DNA of 12,334 bases, from the NCBI GenBank assembly GCA_002394185.1, contig DGTB01000114.1, positions 1-12,334 of the forward strand, in the 5' to 3' direction. The notes under the pieces are model-generated. The model had not been told where the DNA came from and made no database searches. It was given only the letters and a program-made list of their open reading frames with translations. The stretch comes from Bacteroidales bacterium UBA4347. GTDB lineage: Bacteria; Bacteroidota; Bacteroidia; Bacteroidales; P3. A program made the position numbers and the translations under genes. Positions 1-6,971 of the stretch are shown here, one piece after another. The stretch's first letter is position 1. Each line of letters opens with the position of its first letter.

Positions 1-15
1 TATCGGGGGCGTATC

Positions 16-39
16 GGGTAGGGGTCGGGTGGGAGAGGG
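16..39 (+). other. G-rich tract with G-quadruplex pattern
   Basis: Five runs of three or four G lie within 24 bases (16-18, 21-24, 27-29, 31-33, 37-39), separated by loops of one to three bases. Further G runs occur at 5-9 and 46-49. This fits the usual G-quadruplex pattern on the plus strand. It sits just upstream of the glsA promoter. Whether it folds or has a role is inference; the tract may continue beyond the left edge. Confidence 0.6.
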
Positions 40-62
40 AAAGGTGGGGTGTGGATAATTTT

Positions 63-96
63 TTTGTTTCTATATTAAAAAAAAATCGTATCTTTG
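63..96 (+). promoter_or_regulatory. Promoter of the glsA-glsB-engB-dacB unit
   Basis: A Bacteroidetes-type -7 box TATCTTTG lies at 89-96 and a TTTG -33 box at 63-66, with a 22-base spacer. That spacer is slightly longer than in the other promoters here. The leader to the glsA start would be only about 20 bases. Confidence 0.7.
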
Positions 97-124
97 CAGT
101 TTAAATAAACCGCAGGAGAATGTG

Positions 125-973
125 ATGGAAAAAGAGGAAATAGGAAAGAAATATATTGATTTGCAGCAGATTCTGGCCGACAAGGGAGTCCGCCTGCCGG
201 GCTTCGTCTTGCGCTGGGCGGAGCGGTTGTTGCATATCAACGAGATAAACGAGACCATCTACCAGGACCGCGAATATTTCGGTCTGGACTTTGTCTATGC
301 CTTTACCGAGGGCAAGGAGCCGTGGAATCTGGGCCTCGACGTGCAGGTGCACGGATTGGAGAATGTGCCCGCCGAGGGCAACCAGATGGTGGTGGGCAAC
401 CATCCGCTGGGTGGCCCCGACGGACTGGCGCTGATGGGCGCCGTGGGCCGCGTGAGGAAGGATATCAAGTTTCCGGTGAACGATTTCCTGTGTTATCTGC
501 CGGGCCTGAAGGAACTCTTTGTGGCTATCGACAAGGTGAACAAGACCAAGGCTTTGGCTAACCTCGAGCAGGCTTTTGCCGACGCCAAGATGCTGCTCTA
601 TTTCCCTGCCGGCGCCTGCTCGCGCCGCATCAAGGGCGTGGTGCAGGACCTGGAGTGGAAGCCTACCTTCGTGAAGAAGGCCGTCAAGTATGGCCGCGAC
701 ATCGTTCCGGTGTTCACCGACGCCCTCAACCGTAGCCGCTTCTACACGGTGGCCAACATACGCAAACATCTGGGAATCAAGTTTAGCTACGAGATGGCCA
801 TGCTGCCCGCCGAGATGTTTGCCCAGCGCGGCAAGACCTTCTCCATCACCTTCGGCAAGCCCATAGCGGCCTCTACGTTCGACAAGCGCCACACGCCTGC
901 CGAATGGGCTGCCCTGCTGCGCGAGCATGTGTACAAACTGAAACTCAATCCCGCAGCCGAATTCGCATATTGA
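125..973 (+). CDS. glsA: GlsA-type O-acyltransferase (PlsC-like), glycine lipid synthesis
   Basis: The 282-residue product is a lysophospholipid acyltransferase-family enzyme. With the downstream N-acyltransferase it probably adds the second acyl chain, by ester linkage, to N-acyl-3-hydroxyacyl-glycine, giving membrane glycine lipids as known in Bacteroides. The conserved acyltransferase block is NHPLGGPDG at residues 92-100. The His and Asp are five residues apart instead of the four of the PlsC HX4D motif; from memory this NHPLGG form is typical of the Bacteroidetes branch. No clear membrane span is seen, so it is probably peripheral. ATG 125 is chosen because AGGAG (114-118) lies six bases upstream; GTG 122 is a weaker alternative. 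First gene of the unit, with 31 bases before glsB. The family call is firm; the substrate rests on the glsA/glsB pairing. Confidence 0.85.
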   Translation: MEKEEIGKKYIDLQQILADKGVRLPGFVLRWAERLLHINEINETIYQDREYFGLDFVYAFTEGKEPWNLGLDVQVHGLENVPAEGNQMVVGNHPLGGPDGLALMGAVGRVRKDIKFPVNDFLCYLPGLKELFVAIDKVNKTKALANLEQAFADAKMLLYFPAGACSRRIKGVVQDLEWKPTFVKKAVKYGRDIVPVFTDALNRSRFYTVANIRKHLGIKFSYEMAMLPAEMFAQRGKTFSITFGKPIAASTFDKRHTPAEWAALLREHVYKLKLNPAAEFAY

Positions 974-1004
974 ACCGATAAAAAACGAGAAAAGAGAACC
1001 GAAA

Positions 1005-2126
1005 ATGGATTTATCATACATAGCACCGCCCGTTGACCGGGAGCTCATCAAGAAGGAGTTGAAACAGAAACATTTCCTTCGCAAGAGCAACTATGGCAAC
1101 AAGGAGATCTACGTCACCACGGCCCACCTTTCGCCCAACATTATGAGGGAGATAGGCCGCTTGCGCGAGTTGAGCTTCGCCACCGACGGCGGCGGCAGCG
1201 GCAAGGAGGTGGACATCGACATGTACGACACCCTCGACGACCCCTACTGCTGCAAGCAACTCTTTGTGTGGAGCCCTGAGGACGAGGAGATTGTCGGCGC
1301 CTACCGCTTCATCCACGGCAGCAACATGATGCGCCGCGAGGACGGCTCCATAGTCACCCCCACGGCCGACCAGTACCAGTTCAGCGAGCTGTTCATCAAC
1401 GAGTACCTGCCCTATACCGTCGAGCTCGGGCGTGCCTTTGTGCAGCCCGCCTACCAGCCCGGCAACAACCTCCGCAAAGGCCTCTACAGCCTCGATAACC
1501 TGTGGGACGGCCTGGGGTGCCTGATACTGGAGATACCCGAGACGCGCTACTTCTTCGGCAAGATAACGATGTACGGCGACCTGGACCGCAAGGCACGCGA
1601 CCTCATCCTCTTCTTCTACCAGAAGCATTTCCCCGACCGCGACGGCCTGGTGTGGCCCTACGAGAGGGTCAGCATCGAGAGCGACTACAACGAGCTGGTG
1701 CAGCTCTTCACCGGCCGCAACTACAAGGAGGACTACCAGATCCTACTCCATGCGGTGCGCGAGCGCGGCTGCACGGTGCCGCCGCTCATCAATGCCTATA
1801 TGAACCTTACGCCCACCATGCGCTCCTTCGGCACCTGCCCCAACCACCACCTGCTGGGCACCACGGACACGGGTATCCTCATCACCCTCAACGATTTGTT
1901 CCCCGAGAAGCGCCGCCGTTACATCGACAGCTACGAGGAGCGCAACCAGAAGCTGGACCGCCGGCGCCTCTTCGGCATCAACATGAAGCTGCTGCCGTGG
2001 TGGAAGAAGCAGGCCAGCGAGGAGGAGAAGGTGGCGATGAAGGAGTTGAAGACCCTGAAGGATAAGCAGCGCGAGCTGAAGCAGGAGTTGAAAAAAATGA
2101 AACGAGCCAACCGAAAACAGCAGTGA
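1005..2126 (+). CDS. glsB: GlsB-type GNAT-fold N-acyltransferase, glycine lipid synthesis
   Basis: The 373-residue product resembles the OlsB/haemolysin-like N-acyltransferases that use acyl-ACP. In Bacteroides, GlsB joins a 3-hydroxy fatty acid to glycine by an amide bond, making the substrate for GlsA. The GNAT-like core covers about residues 35-190 and includes the block EIVGAYRF (95-102) and the characteristic ELGRAFV (140-146). A second conserved part follows to about 330. The end, from about 333 to 373, is a highly charged Lys/Glu-rich helix, probably a coiled coil or a membrane-surface contact. The ATG at 1005 follows an A-rich leader without a strong Shine-Dalgarno site. The stop is two bases before the ATG chosen for engB, implying translational coupling. 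The family is secure; glycine as acceptor is inferred from family and pairing. Confidence 0.85.
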   Translation: MDLSYIAPPVDRELIKKELKQKHFLRKSNYGNKEIYVTTAHLSPNIMREIGRLRELSFATDGGGSGKEVDIDMYDTLDDPYCCKQLFVWSPEDEEIVGAYRFIHGSNMMRREDGSIVTPTADQYQFSELFINEYLPYTVELGRAFVQPAYQPGNNLRKGLYSLDNLWDGLGCLILEIPETRYFFGKITMYGDLDRKARDLILFFYQKHFPDRDGLVWPYERVSIESDYNELVQLFTGRNYKEDYQILLHAVRERGCTVPPLINAYMNLTPTMRSFGTCPNHHLLGTTDTGILITLNDLFPEKRRRYIDSYEERNQKLDRRRLFGINMKLLPWWKKQASEEEKVAMKELKTLKDKQRELKQELKKMKRANRKQQ

Positions 2127-2128
2127 CA

Positions 2129-2728
2129 ATGAAGATAAGCAGCGCAGTGTTCAGTATCAGTAGTCCCGACTACCGCAAGTGCCCGTCGGACGGGAGGCCG
2201 GAATATGCCTTCATCGGACGCAGCAATGTGGGCAAATCGTCTCTTATCAACATGCTGACGGGTGTGAAAGGCCTGGCCAAGACATCCGGCCGTCCGGGCA
2301 AGACGCAGCTTATCAACCACTTCTTGATCAACAACGAGTGGTATCTGGTGGACCTGCCGGGCTATGGCTATGCGCGCACGTCGAAGGCTTCGCGCGAGAA
2401 GTGGGGGACCATGATGCGTGAGTATTTTCTGCATCGCGAGGAACTCACCAACGTGTTTGTCCTGATTGACAGTCGCATTCCCCCGCAGCGCATCGACTTG
2501 GAATTCATTAATTTTCTCGGCGAGAACGGTATCCCGCTGTCTTTGGTTTTCACCAAGGCCGACAAGGAGAGCCAGCGCGAAGTGCAGGCCAACATGAAGG
2601 CCATGAAGAAGGCATTGTCGGAGATGTGGGAAGAGTTGCCTCCGATATTCCTCACCTCGTCGCTCAACGGTATGGGCCGCGATGCGGTGCTGGACAGTAT
2701 AGAGAGTATTAACGAAACACTAAAATAA
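2129..2728 (+). CDS. engB: Ribosome biogenesis GTP-binding protein EngB (YsxC/YihA)
   Basis: The 199-residue protein is a TRAFAC-class GTPase that assists late assembly of the 50S subunit in the cytoplasm. All five G motifs are visible: G1 GRSNVGKS at 30-37, the switch I threonine T59 (in GRPGKT), G3 DLPG at 75-78, G4 TKAD at 142-145, and G5 TSS at 176-178. Length is normal for the family. ATG 2129 is chosen because it gives the usual family N-terminus (MKISSA, charged then hydrophobic); GTG 2123 would overlap the glsB stop and add two residues. dacB starts two bases after the stop, so the gene lies inside a tight operon joining membrane lipid, ribosome and cell-wall genes. No defects seen. 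Confidence 0.96.
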   Translation: MKISSAVFSISSPDYRKCPSDGRPEYAFIGRSNVGKSSLINMLTGVKGLAKTSGRPGKTQLINHFLINNEWYLVDLPGYGYARTSKASREKWGTMMREYFLHREELTNVFVLIDSRIPPQRIDLEFINFLGENGIPLSLVFTKADKESQREVQANMKAMKKALSEMWEELPPIFLTSSLNGMGRDAVLDSIESINETLK

Positions 2729-2730
2729 CT

Positions 2731-4179
2731 ATGAAACGATTGATTTTGACTGCAGCTGTATTTGTGATGACCATCTGCGCCAGTGCACAGCAGGTGGCGG
2801 ACTTGGAGAAGGCAATATTGAATGTTCACCGCGAAAACGGCATGCAGCACGGCATGTTGTCGGTGTGTGTGTATAACATAACGAAGGGGCAGGAGGTGTA
2901 CAGTTACAACTCGCAGATGTCGATGACCCCAGGTTCGGTGAACAAGCTGTTTACCACCGGAGTGGCTTTTGCCCGTCTCGGTAGCGATTTCCGTTTCACT
3001 ACGCATATAGGTATCCGTGGCAACATTGACCGCGAGGGTGTGTTGCACGGCAACATATATATTATTGGCGGCGGCGACCCGATGCTGGGCTCCTATCGTT
3101 ACCGACAGACTTCGCCCGATTCGCTGTTCGACGGATGGACCCGCGCTTTGAAGAAGAAAGGCATCAAGCGCGTCGACGGGCGCATCTGCTATCATGTGGG
3201 CATTTTCGACGAGCAGCCGTTGCACGACAGCTGGCCGTGGGGAGATGTGGGCAATTATTATGGCGCCGGTGTCAGTGGACTAAACTTCCACGAGAACATG
3301 TATTTCGTCTATTTCAACCCCGGCAACAAAGTGGGTTACCCGGCTTCGAGTGTCAGGGTGTCGCCCAAGAATATCAATGTGCATGGCACCTGCGAGGTGA
3401 CCACAGGTCCGGAAGGTTCGGGCGACAATGTGATTATCTACGGCAGCCCTACCAGTTCGGAACGTCTATATCGTGGCACTGTCCCCCTGGGGAAGAACGA
3501 TTTCCGTGTGCGCGGAGCCTTGCCGAACCCTGCCAAGCAGTGCGCTGATTTGTTTGCTTCCTATCTTCGCACCCATGGCGTCAGTATCTCGTCCAACTCG
3601 ATGCAGGTCTTTTCCCAGCCCGACAGCTTGCGCATGGTGCTGGACTATTTCAGCAGCGACTACTATACAATTGCGCAGTATACCAACCTCACCAGCAACA
3701 ATATCTATGCCGAGTCCATTTTCAAGTATCTGGGCTATGCCAAGTATGGCAAAGGAAGTTTCAGCAATGGCAGCAAGGTGGTGATGGACTACTTCAGGGA
3801 GAAGAAGCTTGAGACAGGCGGCGTGAAGGTGGTTGACGGAAGCGGACTGTCCCCACGCAACAGAGTGACGACCGACTTCGTGTGCCGCTACCTGATGGCG
3901 GTCAGCAAGGAGTCGTTCTTTAACGACTTTATACGCTCGTTGTCGAAGGTAGGGGAGAACGGCACGGCCAAGCACCTGCTGTCCAACCTGCCTGCCGGCA
4001 TGACGGTGCGGGTGAAGACGGGCACGATGGACGGAGTGAAGGCCTATGCCGGATATATCGACGCCGCCAATGGCGACCGCTTGGCGTTTGCCATCATCAG
4101 CAATGGCCACGAGTTGTCGTCGGCTGCGGCAGGAGAGAAACTCAACAAGATTTTACAGAAGGTGGTCAGCATCTACTAA
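2731..4179 (+). CDS. dacB: D-Ala-D-Ala carboxypeptidase/endopeptidase, PBP4 type (peptidase S13)
   Basis: The 482-residue penicillin-binding protein is predicted to trim or cut peptidoglycan cross-links in the periplasm. An N-terminal signal peptide ends near CASA/QQ (residues 16-21). The three catalytic motifs of the serine peptidase are present in order: SVNK at 69-72 (nucleophile Ser69, base Lys72), SNN at 322-324, and KTG at 429-431. The long stretch between the first two motifs matches the extra domains that mark the S13 (PBP4) family. There is no lipobox or C-terminal anchor, so it is probably soluble. It is the last gene of the four-gene unit, two bases after engB, and faces the oppositely oriented CotH-family gene. 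Assignment to the S13 family is firm; the balance of carboxypeptidase and endopeptidase activity cannot be read from sequence. Confidence 0.93.
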   Translation: MKRLILTAAVFVMTICASAQQVADLEKAILNVHRENGMQHGMLSVCVYNITKGQEVYSYNSQMSMTPGSVNKLFTTGVAFARLGSDFRFTTHIGIRGNIDREGVLHGNIYIIGGGDPMLGSYRYRQTSPDSLFDGWTRALKKKGIKRVDGRICYHVGIFDEQPLHDSWPWGDVGNYYGAGVSGLNFHENMYFVYFNPGNKVGYPASSVRVSPKNINVHGTCEVTTGPEGSGDNVIIYGSPTSSERLYRGTVPLGKNDFRVRGALPNPAKQCADLFASYLRTHGVSISSNSMQVFSQPDSLRMVLDYFSSDYYTIAQYTNLTSNNIYAESIFKYLGYAKYGKGSFSNGSKVVMDYFREKKLETGGVKVVDGSGLSPRNRVTTDFVCRYLMAVSKESFFNDFIRSLSKVGENGTAKHLLSNLPAGMTVRVKTGTMDGVKAYAGYIDAANGDRLAFAIISNGHELSSAAAGEKLNKILQKVVSIY

Positions 4180-4246
4180 CCCTCTGGCGGGCATCACCGT
4201 GGTTGCGGCTTCGCGTCCGCCCTTGATGCTGACGATGGTGTTTTTG
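4165..4246 (+). terminator. Possible terminator: long inverted repeat after dacB
   Basis: GTCAGCATC (4165-4173, inside the dacB end) is exactly complementary to GATGCTGAC (4225-4233). An inner GGCGG/CCGCC pair (4186-4190 with 4217-4221) lies in the same loop, and TTTTT follows at 4241-4245. The structure is loose with large internal loops, so it is a weak terminator candidate. The rest of the convergent gap to 4366 shows nothing clear. Confidence 0.35.
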
Positions 4247-4366
4247 CTTCATAGTGTAGTGCGTTTTTGTTAATAATAATTCCGTTTTGGAGTTGTGCGC
4301 TCTACAAGGCTGATTGTCAGTATGGTGTTGTCTGGAAGCCCCTGTTCGTAATACGAAAAAAGGAAA

Positions 4367-5917
4367 TTAATGCTTTGCTTTGACGATTTTCTTTGTGAAG
4401 GTGTCGTCGTCGGTAACAATTTGCAGGATGTAGATACCGTCGGGGAAATGCCGAAGGTCGATTTGGCGAGCTTCGTCGTCAATGAAGTATTCCGCCATCA
4501 TTCTGCCTCGGATGTTGAATAATTGTATTTTTTTTATGTTTCCGGTCTGGCCCGCAAAGTTAATGATGCCTGTGGTGGGGTTGGGGTAGAATGCAGGCTC
4601 GAGGAATATGATGCTGTCTCCAGTCAGTTGCAAGTTTATCCAGTGGTAGCGTTTCCGAAGCCAGTCTTTCATAAGGAAAATATGGTTGTCGTAGTCGTAG
4701 TCGAGGTTCCATCGAAGACGTTCTCGTACCAGGGCAGGGTAGATGTGGTTTGCGATGGAGTCGATAAGTAATTTCGTGTTGTGGAAAGACAATGGGTGGT
4801 TGGCGGCAGTCAACTGTTTCCATCGCGAGATGAGGCGGCGTTGGAACCAAGGGTCGTTGAAGAGTTGCTGCCAGAAAGGCGAGCCGGTGTTCGAGCCGTT
4901 GGCGAACTGCCATTGGTCGTGGTGCGAGCGGTCGGAGAAGTCGTTGCCATAGGCAAAGTTGAAATCCCACAATGGCCCTGCACATAATTCACCATCACGG
5001 TCTTTGTGGAAGAATGTGCTTAACTGGTAAGCATCGACGTTGGAGGCTAATTCGTTGATGATCATATAGTCCACAAACGATTCCTCGTCAATCATTGACG
5101 GGTATCCGACGAGACTGGTATCGCCATCGGCTACAGCTTGTTGGAAACGGTCGAAGTAGGAATGAATGTAATGGACCTGTGCCGGGACAGCCTTCGACGG
5201 TTTGGGGTCGTGGAGGATATAGATTACATAGTTGTCGGGTAGGCTTGACGGGGTCGCCCATGCCATGGGTTCGCCCTGATTGGCACGGTCGGCCTTGAAG
5301 ATGTAGCCTCCTGTCACGGCAGGCTCGACGGTGTCGGTGGCTGCCAGCTTGGCAATGTCTACACGATGACGGTCGATTTTTATCTTCTCGGTGAGCATGT
5401 AGAGACCGCGGTAGTCGCCGTTGACAAACACCTCACAATAGTGGGTACGGGGCGCGTAGTGGCCGGTGCGTCGCCCGAGAGTGTAGGTAAGGCAGTCTCG
5501 AAGGTAACATGGGTCAGAGTATATGGAATTCAGTACCCAGTCGTTCTCTTTGGGCAAACCCATGAGGCTGACATTGTTGTTTGTGCCGTCGGCATGCCTG
5601 GTCTCCAGTCCGTAGGATTTCTTTTCCGAAAATTGTGACGTGGATCCTCGTGTCTCGATGCCGATGTGGCCATCATAGTTGAGACAGGTCGGATTGGTGC
5701 TGTCAGACAGGTGATTTGTGGTTTGATCGTTTACATATATGATTTTCATCCATGCACCTACTTTGGGTTCATCGACGATGGACATGGGCTGTCCATTGGA
5801 CGGGTCGGGGTCTGTCTGAATGATGACGATGGGCAGGTGCGAAGAAAAATTTTCCTGCCCGTATAGGCTACTGATGTGCCATACGAGCAGGAAGAAAATG
5901 GTGAACCTCTTTCCCAT
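4367..5917 (-). CDS. Secreted CotH-kinase-family protein with T9SS sorting domain
   Basis: The 516-residue product has a signal peptide (residues 1-20, ending SLYG/QE), a CotH-like domain from about 55 to 425, and a C-terminal type A T9SS sorting domain (about 443-516, opening with YPNPTTG). The CotH domain shows ETRGSTSQFSEKKSYGLE (88-105), TEKIKIDRHRVDI (176-188) and GPLWDFN (314-320). CotH proteins are atypical protein kinases, first known from phosphorylation of spore coat proteins. Here the protein would act on the cell surface or outside; the target is unknown. Many relatives, from memory, have WDFD where this one has WDFN, so activity is not assured. It starts 19 bases after mreB with AGGAA (5927-5931) ahead of the ATG, and is probably cotranscribed. 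Its G+C is visibly lower than that of mreB, suggesting a separate origin. Confidence 0.88.
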   Translation of the reverse strand: MGKRFTIFFLLVWHISSLYGQENFSSHLPIVIIQTDPDPSNGQPMSIVDEPKVGAWMKIIYVNDQTTNHLSDSTNPTCLNYDGHIGIETRGSTSQFSEKKSYGLETRHADGTNNNVSLMGLPKENDWVLNSIYSDPCYLRDCLTYTLGRRTGHYAPRTHYCEVFVNGDYRGLYMLTEKIKIDRHRVDIAKLAATDTVEPAVTGGYIFKADRANQGEPMAWATPSSLPDNYVIYILHDPKPSKAVPAQVHYIHSYFDRFQQAVADGDTSLVGYPSMIDEESFVDYMIINELASNVDAYQLSTFFHKDRDGELCAGPLWDFNFAYGNDFSDRSHHDQWQFANGSNTGSPFWQQLFNDPWFQRRLISRWKQLTAANHPLSFHNTKLLIDSIANHIYPALVRERLRWNLDYDYDNHIFLMKDWLRKRYHWINLQLTGDSIIFLEPAFYPNPTTGIINFAGQTGNIKKIQLFNIRGRMMAEYFIDDEARQIDLRHFPDGIYILQIVTDDDTFTKKIVKAKH

Positions 5918-5936
5918 GATAGGTGGTTCCTGTTAC

Positions 5937-6962
5937 CTATCGAATCAGGAAGGAGAACTTGTTGAAGTTCTTCAGGGCTATGCCGGTGCCGCGGGCGACG
6001 GCGCGCAGGGGGTCGTCGGCGATGTGCACTTGCAGTTTGGTCTTGCTGCTCACGCGCTGGTCCAGGCCGCGCAGCAGGGCGCCGCCACCGGCCAGGTAGA
6101 TGCCGGTCTTGTAGATATCGGCGGCCAGCTCGGGGGGCGTGGCGGCGAGGGTGTCGAGGATGGCCTGCTCGATCTGGGCGATAGAGCGGTCGAGGGCGTG
6201 GGCAATCTCCTTGTAGTTGACGCTGATTTCCTTGGGCAGACCGGTCAGCAGGTCGCGGCCCAGGGTGCGGAAGTCCTCGGGAGGATCGGCCAGCTCGCTG
6301 ACGGCGGCGCCGACGGCAATCTTCACCTTCTCGGCCATGCGCACACCGATAATCATGTTGTGCTGGCGCTTCATGTAATCCACCACATTGTCGTTGAACA
6401 CGTCACCGGCCACGCGGATGGAGTTGTTGCAAACGATGCCACCCAGCGAGATGACGGCAATCTCGGCCGTGCCGCCTCCGATGTCCACCACCATGTGGCC
6501 CTCGGGTTGCAGCACGTCGATACCGATACCGATGGCGGCGGCCATGGGCTCGTGGATCATGCGGATTTCCTTGGCACCGGCCTGCTCGGCGCTTTCGCGC
6601 ACGGCACGTTCTTCGACGTTGGTGATGCCGCTGGGGATGCAGATGACCATGCGGAGCGACGGCGGCAGGATGGAACGGTTGACATTGGTCATGCCGATGA
6701 GTTCGCGGATGAGGTGCTGCGCCATCTCGAAGTCGGCGATGACGCCTCCGCGCAACGGGCGCACTGTCTCGATGTTCTTGTTGTCGGTGCGGCCGTCCAT
6801 GCGCTGGGCTTCCTTGCCAACAGCAATGATTTTGTTGTTGTTGCGGTCGTAGGCGACGATACTCGGCTCGTCGATTACCACCTGGTCGTTATATATGACA
6901 ATGGAGTTGGCGGTGCCAAGGTCCATTGCTACTTCGCGGTTGAAGAATGATAAAAGTCCCAT
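5937..6962 (-). CDS. mreB: Rod shape-determining protein MreB
   Basis: The 341-residue bacterial actin polymerises beneath the inner membrane and guides lateral wall synthesis by the elongasome. The N-terminus MGLLSFF is a short amphipathic membrane-binding stretch. The nucleotide-binding motifs are intact: phosphate-1 DLGTAN (14-19), phosphate-2 DIGGGT (160-165), and adenosine LAGGG (290-294). The HEPMAAA block at 137-143 is also typical. It begins nine bases after the purH stop, so it probably shares the purH transcript; the purH-mreB order is, from memory, common in Bacteroidales. In those genomes mreC, mreD, a PBP2 gene and rodA follow, but here the next gene is the CotH-family protein. 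Length and motifs are normal. Confidence 0.97.
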   Translation of the reverse strand: MGLLSFFNREVAMDLGTANSIVIYNDQVVIDEPSIVAYDRNNNKIIAVGKEAQRMDGRTDNKNIETVRPLRGGVIADFEMAQHLIRELIGMTNVNRSILPPSLRMVICIPSGITNVEERAVRESAEQAGAKEIRMIHEPMAAAIGIGIDVLQPEGHMVVDIGGGTAEIAVISLGGIVCNNSIRVAGDVFNDNVVDYMKRQHNMIIGVRMAEKVKIAVGAAVSELADPPEDFRTLGRDLLTGLPKEISVNYKEIAHALDRSIAQIEQAILDTLAATPPELAADIYKTGIYLAGGGALLRGLDQRVSSKTKLQVHIADDPLRAVARGTGIALKNFNKFSFLIR

Positions 6963-6971
6963 TTGTACTGA

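Noticed and set aside
101..1090. Minus-strand open frame of 329 codons opposite glsA
   Set aside because: Antisense shadow; the plus-strand frame has the NHPLGG motif, promoter and Shine-Dalgarno site.
4046..4273. Small plus-strand open frame across the dacB end
   Set aside because: Mostly overlaps dacB in another frame; no start context or recognisable product.
4344..4361. Terminator for the CotH-family gene at the TTCGT/ACGAA palindrome
   Set aside because: On the minus strand the T run precedes the stem instead of following it, so it does not fit an intrinsic terminator.
5820..6950. Long plus-strand open frame (376 codons) opposite mreB
   Set aside because: It is the complement of mreB, rich in Val, Gly, His and Asp as expected from antisense of GC-rich coding DNA, with no recognisable domain.
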